DNA from: Pseudomonas brassicacearum subsp. brassicacearum
GTDB taxonomy: Bacteria; Pseudomonadota; Gammaproteobacteria; Pseudomonadales; Pseudomonadaceae
NCBI RefSeq assembly: GCF_008801605.1
Contig: NZ_VZPJ01000013.1
Coordinates: 93,205 to 157,204, forward strand
Direction: 5' to 3'
DNA: 64,000 nt
In this document: piece by piece, positions 55,449 to 63,998 of the stretch
How the letters are laid out: every line of letters starts with the position of its first letter
Position numbering within the stretch: position 1 is the stretch's first letter
Made by a program: the position numbers and the translations under genes
Notes under the pieces: generated by a model
Seen by the model: only the letters and a program-made list of their open reading frames with translations
Told to the model about the DNA's origin: nothing
Database searches by the model: none

Positions 55449-55745
55449 ATGGAAATCTCAGGAAGTACCGCGTTCTATGCCGGTCTGAGCACGATTCAGA
55501 CAGGGCAGAACCGTGTCGATCAGGCGGCCGGCCAGATTGCCAACACCACGATCGAGCGTTCGGTCACCAGCCAGTCATCCGACGTCCAAGTTGATCGCCT
55601 GCGTTCGGTGGATCGCAGCCAACAGTCGGATCAGGCCACTAACATGGTCGAAATGTCCCAAGGAAAGTTCCAGGTGCAACTGGGCGTGAACGTGGCCAAG
55701 GCATCCGACGAAATGCTCGGTACGTTGATCGATACCTTTGCCTGA
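55449..55745 (+). CDS. small protein resembling both ends of flagellar rod/hook proteins
   Basis: 98 residues. The N-terminal helix YAGLSTIQTGQNRVDQAAGQ followed by IANTT recalls the flagellar basal-body rod N-motif, and the C-terminal helix NMVEMSQGKFQVQLGVN followed by ASDEMLGTLI recalls the rod/hook C-motif; the central domain is absent. No signal peptide or flagellar genes nearby. From memory its counterpart PA0505 also follows bioD. ATG 55449 gives this start; a terminator follows. Confidence 0.75.
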   Translation: MEISGSTAFYAGLSTIQTGQNRVDQAAGQIANTTIERSVTSQSSDVQVDRLRSVDRSQQSDQATNMVEMSQGKFQVQLGVNVAKASDEMLGTLIDTFA

Positions 55746-55767
55746 TCCTTCTCTTCAGATTTACGAA

Positions 55768-55797
55768 AACGCCGCGATTATTCGCGGCGTTCTTGTC
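55768..55797 (+). terminator. rho-independent terminator after the rod-like gene
   Basis: AACGCCGCGA / TCGCGGCGTT with a TTAT loop and CTTGTCT tail. Confidence 0.8.
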
Positions 55798-55916
55798 TCT
55801 AACGTCTTATTGCTCAACTAATCTTTTCCTATGCGCATCGCGGATTCTTCAGCGCGATGGATTTTCCGTGTCCGAGATTTTTCTCAGGCTGATGACGAAC
55901 GGCAAAAGATCGGCGC

Positions 55917-55945
55917 TTGACAAGATTTGGGCGTAAACGTATGTT
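55917..55945 (+). promoter_or_regulatory. promoter of the first acyl-CoA dehydrogenase
   Basis: TTGACA, 17 bases, then TATGTT at 55940-55945. Confidence 0.6.
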
Positions 55946-55961
55946 TCAAACAACTGTTTGA
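55946..55961. promoter_or_regulatory. PsrA-like operator
   Basis: TCAAAC-AACT-GTTTGA, perfect arms, at the expected start of transcription. It matches the PsrA pattern (C/G)AAAC-N2-4-GTTT(G/C), linking the gene to long-chain fatty-acid control. Confidence 0.65.
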
Positions 55962-56021
55962 CCGCTACAACAAATCCACGCGGTCGTTCATTCCCGGTTA
56001 CATCAGCAGAGGTTTATCGCT

Positions 56022-57827
56022 ATGCCTGACTACAAGGCCCCCTTGCGTGATATTCGCTTCGTTCGTGACGAACTGCTCGGTTACGAAGCGCATTATCAGA
56101 GCCTTCCGGCTTGCCAGGACGCAACTCCGGACATGGTTGACGCCATTCTCGAAGAAGGCGCCAAGTTTTGTGAGCAGGTGCTGGCTCCGCTGAACCGCGT
56201 GGGCGACATCGAAGGCTGCACCTGGAGCGAGTCCGGCGTGAAGACCCCGACTGGTTTCAAGGAAGCCTACAAGCAATTCGTCGAAGGCGGCTGGCCAAGC
56301 CTGGCCCACGACGTCGAGCACGGTGGTCAAGGCCTGCCGGAATCCCTGGGCCTGGCGGTCAGCGAGATGGTCGGTGAAGCCAACTGGTCGTGGGGCATGT
56401 ACCCGGGCCTGTCCCATGGCGCGATGAACACGATTTCCGAGCACGGTACGCCCGAACAGCAAGAGGCTTACCTGACCAAGCTGGTTTCCGGCGAATGGAC
56501 CGGCACCATGTGCCTGACCGAACCGCACTGCGGCACGGACCTGGGCATGCTGCGCACCAAGGCCGAGCCTCAGGCCGACGGTTCCTACAAGGTTTCCGGT
56601 ACGAAGATCTTCATTTCGGCCGGTGAACACGACATGGCCGATAACATCGTCCACATCGTGCTGGCGCGCCTGCCGGACGCACCGGCTGGCACCAAGGGCA
56701 TTTCGCTGTTCATCGTTCCCAAGTTCCTGCCTAACGCCGACGGCTCCATCGGCCAGCGTAACGCGGTGAGCTGCGGTTCCCTGGAACACAAGATGGGCAT
56801 CCACGGCAACGCCACCTGCGTGATGAACTTCGACGCGGCCACCGGTTACCTGATCGGCCCGGCGAACAAAGGCCTGAACTGCATGTTCACCTTCATGAAC
56901 ACCGCACGCCTGGGCACCGCGCTGCAAGGCCTGGCCCACGCCGAGATCGGCTTCCAGGGCGGCCTGAAATATGCCCGCGATCGCTTGCAAATGCGTTCCC
57001 TGACTGGCCCGAAAGCGCCAGACAAGGCCGCTGACCCGATCATCGTCCACCCTGACGTGCGCCGCATGCTGCTGACCATGAAGGCCTTCGCCGAAGGTAA
57101 CCGGGCAATGGTCTACTTCACCGCCAAGCAGGTCGACATCGTCAAGTACGGCGTGGATGAAGAAGAGAAGAAAAAGGCCGATGCACTGCTGGCGTTCATG
57201 ACGCCGATCGCCAAGGCGTTCATGACCGAAGTTGGCTTCGAATCGGCCAACCACGGCGTGCAGATCTATGGCGGCCACGGCTTCATCGCCGAGTGGGGCA
57301 TGGAGCAGAACGTTCGCGACAGCCGTATCTCGATGCTGTACGAAGGCACCACCGGCATCCAGGCCCTCGACCTGCTGGGCCGTAAAGTGCTGATGACCCA
57401 GGGCGAGGCACTCAAGGGCTTCACCAAGATTGTCCACAAGTTCTGCCAGGGCAACGAAGGCAATGAAGCGGTCAAGGAGTTCGTAGAACCCCTGGCTGCG
57501 CTGAACAAGGAATGGGGCGAGCTGACCATGAAGGTCGGTATGGCGGCGATGAAGGATCGCGAAGAAGTCGGTGCGGCGTCGGTGGACTACCTGATGTACT
57601 CCGGTTATGCCTGCCTGGCCTATTTCTGGGCCGACATGGCGCGCCTGGCGGCGGAAAAACTCGCAGCCGGCACCACTGAAGAAGCTTTCTACACCGCCAA
57701 GCTGCAGACCGCGCGCTTCTACTTCCAGCGCATCCTGCCGCGTACTCGTACCCACGTGGCAACCATGCTGTCGGGCGCCAACAACCTGATGGACATGAAG
57801 GAAGAGGACTTCGCGCTGGGCTACTAA
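56022..57827 (+). CDS. acyl-CoA dehydrogenase, paralogue 1 (FadE1-like)
   Basis: 601 residues, FAD-dependent first step of beta-oxidation. A short N-terminal DUF-type extension (YKAPLRDIRFV) marks this long family (3-methylmercaptopropionyl-CoA-dehydrogenase-like). The FAD and acyl-CoA core follows, with MCLTEPHCGTDLG and the glutamate in LYEGTTGIQA, then a C-terminal helical domain. The counterpart in P. aeruginosa is PA0506, described there as FadE1 for long chains (from memory). A PsrA-like box stands upstream and a strong terminator downstream. Confidence 0.9.
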   Translation: MPDYKAPLRDIRFVRDELLGYEAHYQSLPACQDATPDMVDAILEEGAKFCEQVLAPLNRVGDIEGCTWSESGVKTPTGFKEAYKQFVEGGWPSLAHDVEHGGQGLPESLGLAVSEMVGEANWSWGMYPGLSHGAMNTISEHGTPEQQEAYLTKLVSGEWTGTMCLTEPHCGTDLGMLRTKAEPQADGSYKVSGTKIFISAGEHDMADNIVHIVLARLPDAPAGTKGISLFIVPKFLPNADGSIGQRNAVSCGSLEHKMGIHGNATCVMNFDAATGYLIGPANKGLNCMFTFMNTARLGTALQGLAHAEIGFQGGLKYARDRLQMRSLTGPKAPDKAADPIIVHPDVRRMLLTMKAFAEGNRAMVYFTAKQVDIVKYGVDEEEKKKADALLAFMTPIAKAFMTEVGFESANHGVQIYGGHGFIAEWGMEQNVRDSRISMLYEGTTGIQALDLLGRKVLMTQGEALKGFTKIVHKFCQGNEGNEAVKEFVEPLAALNKEWGELTMKVGMAAMKDREEVGAASVDYLMYSGYACLAYFWADMARLAAEKLAAGTTEEAFYTAKLQTARFYFQRILPRTRTHVATMLSGANNLMDMKEEDFALGY

Positions 57828-57845
57828 GCCTCACGCGGTTCTTCC

Positions 57846-57879
57846 AAAAGCCGCTGCTCCTTCGGGAGCAGCGGCTTTT
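57846..57879 (+). terminator. rho-independent terminator
   Basis: AAAAGCCGCTGCTCC / GGAGCAGCGGCTTTT with a TTCG loop. Confidence 0.93.
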
Positions 57880-57916
57880 TCATGTCCGCCGCAAATCTGT
57901 ATCCACCGCAGGCCCT

Positions 57917-58006
57917 TGTGGGAGCGAGCTTGCTCGCGATGGCGTTTGTTCAGTCCGCACCGTCATGGCTGACACACCGCTATCGCGAGCAAGCTCGCTC
58001 ACACAG
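57917..58006. repeat. REP doublet before the diguanylate cyclase
   Basis: TGTGGGAGCGAGCTTGCTCG and inverted copy, one arm with CTCACACAG, a substitution of the usual CTCCCACAG. Confidence 0.88.
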
Positions 58007-58087
58007 GGATCAATTGTGATTCTGAAACAATATTCATCCAACTCGACCCTAAGAAAACCGCCCCCTCTGCCGTTACAGCGATGGCAG

Positions 58088-58103
58088 TGTGACATCTGTC
58101 ACA
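58088..58103. promoter_or_regulatory. CRP/Vfr-like site upstream of the diguanylate cyclase
   Basis: TGTGACATCTGTCACA, that is TGTGA-N6-TCACA, with perfect seven-base arms, 35 bases before the ATG. Exact fit to the CRP consensus. Confidence 0.55.
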
Positions 58104-58137
58104 TCTCGCGTGCCTTACTGCTCCAGTTGCAGGCACA

Positions 58138-59463
58138 ATGCCATCTTTGATCAGCCGGGTTGGAGCTTTACCCTTGCCGCGTTCTTCCGCTGTACGTTTG
58201 AGCCATTTCCTACCGTCATTGCTGCTGTTGCTGGCGGGGCTTGCGGCTGCCTACGTCAAGGATCTCAATGTTTTCTTCACCTCGCTGTTCAACGTTCTCC
58301 CGACCCTGGTGTTATTGTTGGGCGGGGCGTATTGCGCGGTCTACCGACGTCAACGTGAGCTGTTTCTGATGGTCACGGTGTACATCGCCTACTTCCTCTT
58401 GGACACCCAGACTGACTTCTACCGCGATAACGGCAAGGTGCGTGAAGACGCGGCGGTGGTGTTCCATCTCGTTTGCCTGTTGCTGCCGCTGTTGTTCGGG
58501 CTGTTCGCCGCGTGGCAGGAGCGTACCCACTTGTTCCAGGACATGGTGGCCCGGTTCGCGGTGTTGCTGGTCTTTGGCAGCGTGGCGCTGGCCCTGGAGC
58601 AGAGTTTCCCCCAGGCCTTGCTGTTGTGGCTCTCGGAGATCCGCTGGCCGGCCTTGCACGGCGCCTGGATGAGCTTGATCCAATTGTCTTACCCGATGTT
58701 CGCCGCCGCGTTCCTGCTGCTGGCCTGGCAATACTGGCGTAACCCCCGGCCACTGCATGCTGCGCAATTGGTGGGGGTGCTGGGGTTGTTCTGGATGTTG
58801 CCGAAAACCTTCATCCTGCCGTTCACCCTGAACATCATGTGCAGCCAGGTGATGTTGATGATCGCCGCGGCGGTCGCCCATGAGGCCTATCAAATGGCCT
58901 TCCGTGACGAACTCACGGGCCTGCCGGGCCGTCGCGCACTGAACGAACGCATGCAGCGCCTGGGGCGCAACTATGTGCTGGCGATGAGCGATGTGGACCA
59001 TTTCAAGAAATTCAACGACACTCACGGCCACGACGTGGGCGATCAGGTGCTGCGCCTGGTGGCCAGCAAATTGTCGAAGATCGGCGGTGGCGGTAGGGCG
59101 TATCGCTACGGCGGTGAGGAGTTTGCCCTGGTGTTCGCCGGCAAGACCATCGACGAGTGCATGCCCCATCTGGAGGTCATCCGCCAGTCCATCGAGACGT
59201 ACGCCATCCAGCTGCGCAACCCCGACAGTCGCCCCCAGGACGATCAACAAGGCCGTCAGCGCCGTTCTGGCGCCGGTGCGTCCAGCGTCTCGGTGACGGT
59301 CAGCATCGGCGTCGCGGAACGCCTTGAGCAGCGCACGCCTGAAGAAGTGCTCAAGTCCGCCGACCAGGCGCTCTATAACGCCAAGGGCGCGGGGCGTAAC
59401 TGTGTGATTGCCTTCGGGCAGAACCGCCGCGGTGCGGTGCGCATGGAGACTGCCGCGGGTTGA
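58138..59463 (+). CDS. membrane-anchored diguanylate cyclase (GGDEF)
   Basis: 441 residues. About eight N-terminal helices form a membrane sensor; the GGDEF domain starts near residue 255 (FRDELTGLPGRRALNERM). The active site is YGGEEF near residue 325 with DVDHFKKFND before it. The usual RxxD inhibitory site five residues ahead is missing (RAYR), so product feedback through that site is unlikely. A low-complexity loop of about 25 residues (DSRPQDDQQGRQRRSGAGAS) sits inside the domain. Makes c-di-GMP. Confidence 0.9.
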   Translation: MPSLISRVGALPLPRSSAVRLSHFLPSLLLLLAGLAAAYVKDLNVFFTSLFNVLPTLVLLLGGAYCAVYRRQRELFLMVTVYIAYFLLDTQTDFYRDNGKVREDAAVVFHLVCLLLPLLFGLFAAWQERTHLFQDMVARFAVLLVFGSVALALEQSFPQALLLWLSEIRWPALHGAWMSLIQLSYPMFAAAFLLLAWQYWRNPRPLHAAQLVGVLGLFWMLPKTFILPFTLNIMCSQVMLMIAAAVAHEAYQMAFRDELTGLPGRRALNERMQRLGRNYVLAMSDVDHFKKFNDTHGHDVGDQVLRLVASKLSKIGGGGRAYRYGGEEFALVFAGKTIDECMPHLEVIRQSIETYAIQLRNPDSRPQDDQQGRQRRSGAGASSVSVTVSIGVAERLEQRTPEEVLKSADQALYNAKGAGRNCVIAFGQNRRGAVRMETAAG

Positions 59464-59554
59464 GTGATGACGGCGCATTCAGCGTCTGGACTGTGATTGT
59501 GGGCCTCGGTGGCCGGCAGTAGGTTGCAACGATCTGCTACCGGAGAAAACCACC

Positions 59555-61351
59555 ATGCCCGAGTACAAAGCCCCCCTGCGCGACATGCGCTTTCTGATCG
59601 ATCACGTCTTCGATTTCCATGGTCGCTATGCCGAGCTGGGCGCCAGCGATGCCAGCCCGGACATGGTCAGCGCGATCCTCGAGGAAGGCGCCAGGTTCTG
59701 CGAGAACGTTCTGGCGCCGCTCAATCGCTCCGGTGACGAAGAGGGTTGCCATTTCGACAACGGCGTAGTCACCACGCCGACAGGCTTCAAGCAGGCTTTC
59801 GCACAGTACGTGGAGGGCGGCTGGCATGGGCTGGCGGCGGACCCGGCGTATGGTGGCCAGGGCTTGCCCAGCTCCCTGGGCCTGGTCATCAGCGAGATGA
59901 TCGGCTCCAGCAACACCTCCTGGGGAATGTACCCAGGCCTGACTCACGGCGCCATGTCGGCGATCCATGCCCACGGCACGTCGGAACAGAAACAGACCTA
60001 CCTGAGCAAACTCACCGCCGGCCAGTGGACCGGTACCATGTGCCTGACCGAAGCCCACTGCGGCACCGACCTGGGCATCATCAAGACCCGCGCCGTGCCC
60101 CAGGCCGACGGCAGCTATGCGATCTCCGGCAGCAAGATTTTCATTTCCGCCGGCGAACACGACATGAGCGATAACATCATCCACCTGGTGCTGGCCAAGT
60201 TGCCGGACGCTCCCGCCGGGACCAAGGGCATCTCGCTGTTTATCGTGCCCAAGTTCCTGCCCGACGCCACGGGTGAGGCAGGGCCGCGCAATGGCGTGTC
60301 CTGTGGCTCGATCGAGCACAAGATGGGTATCAAGGCCTCGGCCACTTGCGTGCTGAACTTCGATGGGGCCAAGGGGGTCCTGATCGGCGAGCCGAACAAG
60401 GGCCTCAATTGCATGTTCACCATGATGAACCACGCCCGTCTCGGCACCGGCATGCAGGGCCTGTGCCTGGGCGAGGCGAGCGTCCAGGGCGCCATCAAGT
60501 ACGCCAACGACCGTTTGCAGATGCGCTCGCTGACCGGCCCCAAGGCGCCGGAAAAGGTCGCCGACCCGATCATCGTCCATCCCGATGTGCGCAGGATGTT
60601 ACTGACCATGAAAGCCTTCAACGAAGGCAACCGGGCGCTGACGTATTTCACCGCGCAATTGCTCGATACCGCGCACCTGAGTGCGGACGAAACCGCCCGC
60701 CAGGAGGCCGAGGACCTGCTGGCGTTCCTCACCCCGATCTGCAAGGCCTTCATGACCGACACCGGGCTGGAGGTGACCAACCACGGCATGCAAGTGTTTG
60801 GCGGTCACGGCTTCATTCGTGAGTGGGGCATGGAGCAGTTGGTGCGAGATTGCCGCATTGCGCCGATCTACGAGGGCACCAATGGCATCCAAGCCCTGGA
60901 TCTGCTGGGGCGCAAGGTTCTGGGCAGTCAGGGCAAGCTATTGCGTGGTTTTACCCGGATCGTCCATAAATTCTGCGCCGCGAATGCCGGGCATCCGCAG
61001 CTCAAGGATTACGTCGAGCAACTCAATGGGCTCAACCAGCAATGGGGCGAACTGACCACCCGGGTCGGCATGGCTGCCATGAAGAATCCCGATGAAGTGG
61101 GGGCCGCCTCCGTGGATTACCTGATGTACAGCGGCTACATCATCCTGGCCTACCTGTGGTTGCGGATGGCCTTGGTTGCCCAGGCGCAAGTCGACAGCGG
61201 CCAGGGTGATGGGGATTTCTGCCGGGGTAAATTGGCGACGTGTGAGTTTTACTTCAAGCGCCTGCTGCCGCGCACGACCGCCCATCGGGCTGCCGTCGAG
61301 GCCGGGAGTGATTGCCTGATGAAGCTGCCGGCGGAGTTGTTTGCGCTTTGA
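59555..61351 (+). CDS. acyl-CoA dehydrogenase, paralogue 2
   Basis: 598 residues, same architecture as the gene at 56022 (YKAPLRDMRFLIDHVF start, MCLTEAHCGTDLG, IYEGTNGIQA). CGGAGA precedes the start. No PsrA-like box was found in its 91-base upstream gap. It is the middle member of the trio (PA0507-like). Confidence 0.9.
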   Translation: MPEYKAPLRDMRFLIDHVFDFHGRYAELGASDASPDMVSAILEEGARFCENVLAPLNRSGDEEGCHFDNGVVTTPTGFKQAFAQYVEGGWHGLAADPAYGGQGLPSSLGLVISEMIGSSNTSWGMYPGLTHGAMSAIHAHGTSEQKQTYLSKLTAGQWTGTMCLTEAHCGTDLGIIKTRAVPQADGSYAISGSKIFISAGEHDMSDNIIHLVLAKLPDAPAGTKGISLFIVPKFLPDATGEAGPRNGVSCGSIEHKMGIKASATCVLNFDGAKGVLIGEPNKGLNCMFTMMNHARLGTGMQGLCLGEASVQGAIKYANDRLQMRSLTGPKAPEKVADPIIVHPDVRRMLLTMKAFNEGNRALTYFTAQLLDTAHLSADETARQEAEDLLAFLTPICKAFMTDTGLEVTNHGMQVFGGHGFIREWGMEQLVRDCRIAPIYEGTNGIQALDLLGRKVLGSQGKLLRGFTRIVHKFCAANAGHPQLKDYVEQLNGLNQQWGELTTRVGMAAMKNPDEVGAASVDYLMYSGYIILAYLWLRMALVAQAQVDSGQGDGDFCRGKLATCEFYFKRLLPRTTAHRAAVEAGSDCLMKLPAELFAL

Positions 61352-61369
61352 TTTAGAGGAAATGCCAAC

Positions 61370-61442
61370 AGATCGCAGGCTTCGCCAGCTCCTACATGGA
61401 AATGCGTATTCCCTGTAGGAGCTGGCGAAGCCTGCGATCTTT
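61370..61442. repeat. second-type REP, intact copy
   Basis: AGATCGCAGGCTTCGCCAGC...GCTGGCGAAGCCTGCGATCT, near-perfect arms joined by a short loop. Partner of 20683-20780. Confidence 0.9.
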
Positions 61443-61571
61443 TCTTGTGACTAAAAATAACAAAACGGTCATGGGTTGACCCTATGTGTCGCAAAAGTTG
61501 TTGAGGTACACTCAGGTCATTGCGAAAACCGTCTTTTACGAACCAACTGTTTAGATCCTGCGAGGTTTGCC

Positions 61572-63350
61572 ATGGCTGACTACAAAGCGCCCCTGCGCGA
61601 TATGCGCTTCGTCCTCAATGAAGTGTTCGAGGTCGCGAAACTCTGGGCCCAATTGCCGGCGCTGGCCGACACCGTGGATGCCGAAACGGTCGAAGCGATC
61701 CTTGAAGAAGCCGGCAAAGTCACTAGCAAAAGCATCGCGCCCCTCAGCCGCGCCGCTGACGAAGAAGGTTGCCACTGGGCCGCCGGCGCCGTCACCACGC
61801 CGGCAGGTTTCCCACAGGCCTACAAGACTTACGCTGAAGGCGGTTGGGTCGGTGTCGGCGGTGACCCGGTGTACGGCGGCATGGGCATGCCCAAGGCCGT
61901 TTCGGCCCAGGTCGAGGAAATGGTCAACTCCGCCAGCTTGTCCTTCGGCTTGTACCCGATGCTGACCGCTGGCGCCTGCCTGTCGATCAATGCCCATGCC
62001 AGCGAAGAACTGAAAGCGGCGTACCTGCCGAACATGTACGCCGGCGTCTGGGCCGGTTCCATGTGCCTGACCGAGCCTCATGCCGGTACGGACCTGGGGA
62101 TCATCCGCACCAAGGCCGAACCCCAGGCCGACGGTTCCTATAAGGTCAGCGGTACGAAAATTTTCATCACTGGCGGTGAACACGATCTCACCGAGAACAT
62201 CATTCACCTGGTGCTGGCGAAACTGCCGGACGCGCCGGCAGGCCCCAAGGGCATCTCGTTGTTCCTGGTGCCCAAGTTCATGGTCAATGCCGACGGCAGC
62301 CTGGGCGCGCGCAACGCGGCCAACTGCGGCTCTATCGAACACAAGATGGGCATCCAGGCATCCGCCACCTGCGTGATGAACTTCGACGAAGCCGTAGGTT
62401 ATCTGGTAGGCGAGCCGAACAAGGGCCTGGCGGCCATGTTCACCATGATGAACTACGAACGTCTGGGCGTCGGTATCCAAGGCCTGGCCTCCGGTGAGCG
62501 TTCCTACCAGAATGCCATCGAATATGCCCGTGACCGGCTGCAAAGCCGTTCGCCAACCGGTGCGCAGAACAAGGACAAGGTCGCTGACCCGATCATCGTC
62601 CACCCCGACGTGCGCCGGATGCTGCTGACCATGAAGGCCTCGAACGAGGGTGGCCGGGCATTTTCCACCTACGTGGCGATGCAATTGGACACCGCCAAGT
62701 TCAGCGAAGACCCAGTCACGCGCAAGCGCGCCGAAGACCTGGTGGCGTTGCTGACACCGGTGGCGAAGGCCTTCCTGACCGACCTGGGCCTGGAAACCAC
62801 AGTCCATGGTCAACAGGTGTTCGGCGGCCACGGGTACATTCGTGAATGGGGCCAGGAGCAACTGGTGCGCGATGTGCGTATCACCCAGATCTACGAAGGT
62901 ACCAACGGTATCCAGGCGCTGGACTTGGTGGGGCGCAAGATCGTCGGCAGCGGCGGTGCGTTCTACAAGTTGTTTGCCGATGAAATCCGTCACTTCACTG
63001 CCACCGCGAACAGCGATCTGGCGGAGTTCATCAAGCCGTTGAACAGCGCTGTCGACACGCTGGACGAGTTGACCGACTGGCTGTTGGACCGGGCGAAAAG
63101 CAACCCGAACGAAATCGGCGCGGCGTCGGTGGAGTACCTCCAGGCGTTTGGCTACACCGCGTATGCGTACATGTGGGCTCTGATGGCCAGGGCGGCCTTG
63201 GGCAAAGAAAGCCAGGATGATTTCTACGCGAGCAAACTGGGTACGGCGCGGTTCTATTTCGCCCGCCTGCTGCCGCGTATTCATTCCTTGAGCGCTTCGG
63301 TCAAGGCGGGCAGCGAGTCGCTGTTCCTGCTGGAAGCCGGCCAGTTCTGA
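61572..63350 (+). CDS. acyl-CoA dehydrogenase, paralogue 3 (FadE2-like)
   Basis: 592 residues, third paralogue (YKAPLRDMRFVLNEVFEV start, MCLTEPHAGTDLG, IYEGTNGIQA). The counterpart PA0508 is described as FadE2 with medium-chain preference (from memory). A degenerate form of the PsrA box, GAACCAACTGTTTAG, lies at 61540-61554. The start at 61572 matches the other two. No terminator precedes the following Rsm promoter. Confidence 0.9.
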   Translation: MADYKAPLRDMRFVLNEVFEVAKLWAQLPALADTVDAETVEAILEEAGKVTSKSIAPLSRAADEEGCHWAAGAVTTPAGFPQAYKTYAEGGWVGVGGDPVYGGMGMPKAVSAQVEEMVNSASLSFGLYPMLTAGACLSINAHASEELKAAYLPNMYAGVWAGSMCLTEPHAGTDLGIIRTKAEPQADGSYKVSGTKIFITGGEHDLTENIIHLVLAKLPDAPAGPKGISLFLVPKFMVNADGSLGARNAANCGSIEHKMGIQASATCVMNFDEAVGYLVGEPNKGLAAMFTMMNYERLGVGIQGLASGERSYQNAIEYARDRLQSRSPTGAQNKDKVADPIIVHPDVRRMLLTMKASNEGGRAFSTYVAMQLDTAKFSEDPVTRKRAEDLVALLTPVAKAFLTDLGLETTVHGQQVFGGHGYIREWGQEQLVRDVRITQIYEGTNGIQALDLVGRKIVGSGGAFYKLFADEIRHFTATANSDLAEFIKPLNSAVDTLDELTDWLLDRAKSNPNEIGAASVEYLQAFGYTAYAYMWALMARAALGKESQDDFYASKLGTARFYFARLLPRIHSLSASVKAGSESLFLLEAGQF

Positions 63351-63363
63351 AATCATGACGATG

Positions 63364-63381
63364 TGTAAGCATTATCTTACA
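63364..63381. promoter_or_regulatory. GacA upstream activating sequence
   Basis: TGTAAG-CATTAT-CTTACA, an exact match to the TGTAAG-N6-CTTACA element bound by GacA. Its centre is about 65 bases upstream of the inferred RNA start, the normal distance. Confidence 0.9.
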
Positions 63382-63437
63382 CGTCGTGCTGGCGTTTTCC
63401 CTCTATCGGCGGATTGGATCCAGGGATAATCTAGCTT

Positions 63438-63560
63438 CCATGGATGTAGCGCAGGACGCGCAAAGTAACAACATGGACACGTAGGATTCTGCCAGGACGG
63501 CAGAGTGAAATGGATGTCAGGGAAACAGTCTGCAAAGCCCCGCTTCGGCGGGGTTTTCTT
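63438..63560 (+). ncRNA. rsmX: Rsm-family regulatory small RNA (probably RsmX)
   Basis: About 120 bases starting after a GATAAT -10 (63425-63430). Seven GGA triplets are present (63442, 63454, 63475, 63484, 63495, 63512, 63521), several in hairpin loops such as GCGC-AGGAC-GCGC. Such RNAs soak up RsmA/RsmE and relieve translational repression of secondary metabolites. The GacA site upstream confirms the class. RsmX rather than RsmY or RsmZ is inferred from location and is less certain. Confidence 0.87.
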
Positions 63561-63562
63561 TT
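63536..63562 (+). terminator. terminator of the Rsm RNA
   Basis: CCCCGC-TTCG-GCGGGG followed by TTTTCTTTT. Confidence 0.93.
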
Positions 63563-63694
63563 GCCTGCGTTTTTTGTTCCTGGCAGGCCCCACCATCGGG
63601 GCTGCTTCTGGTTGCGTTTCACTGAACCCTGGCGAGCGGCCTGAGGTCAATGAGCTATATGGCAATTTGGCCATCGTCGATCAGGGAGTCATCC

Positions 63695-63853
63695 ATGGAT
63701 TTCATTCGCATCATTATCGCCATCCTGCTGCCGCCACTGGGGGTGTTCCTGCAGGTCGGCTTCGGCGGGGCTTTCTGGCTGAATATCCTGCTGACGTTGT
63801 TGGGTTATATCCCTGGCATCGTGCATGCGGTGTACATCATCGCCAAGCGCTGA
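63695..63853 (+). CDS. YqaE/Pmp3 family membrane protein
   Basis: 52 residues, two membrane helices (IIIAILLPPLGVFLQVG and FWLNILLTLLGYIPGIVHAVYII). LLPPLGVFL and GYIPGIVHA are the Pmp3/YqaE signature. Relatives affect membrane potential and stress tolerance in yeast and plants. GGGAG precedes the ATG. Confidence 0.88.
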   Translation: MDFIRIIIAILLPPLGVFLQVGFGGAFWLNILLTLLGYIPGIVHAVYIIAKR

Positions 63854-63884
63854 ATTCATCGGTTAGGAACTCCTGTGGGAGATT

Positions 63885-63998
63885 CTATGTTGCAGGGCAA
63901 CCCTGCAACATAGGCTTCGGCTGGTATTCGCTCTGATTTTTCATCAAGGCAAATGCCACCCGGCAGAGCTTGCGAGCAAGCACCACCAATGCCTGGGT
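63885..63998 (-). mobile_element. 3' end of a transposase gene, probably IS110 family (cut by window edge)
   Basis: The minus strand reads TQALVVLARKLCRVAFALMK followed by nine more residues and stops at 63885 after CPAT. The VVLARKLCRVAFALMKN pattern fits the C-terminus of IS110-type transposases. The stop lies in a perfect inverted repeat, TATGTTGCAGGG-CAA-CCCTGCAACATA (63886-63912). Confidence 0.55.

Noticed and set aside
63505..63936. A 143-codon frame overlapping the Rsm RNA and YqaE
   Set aside because: It runs through the terminator hairpin and is out of frame with the conserved YqaE protein; no family resemblance.
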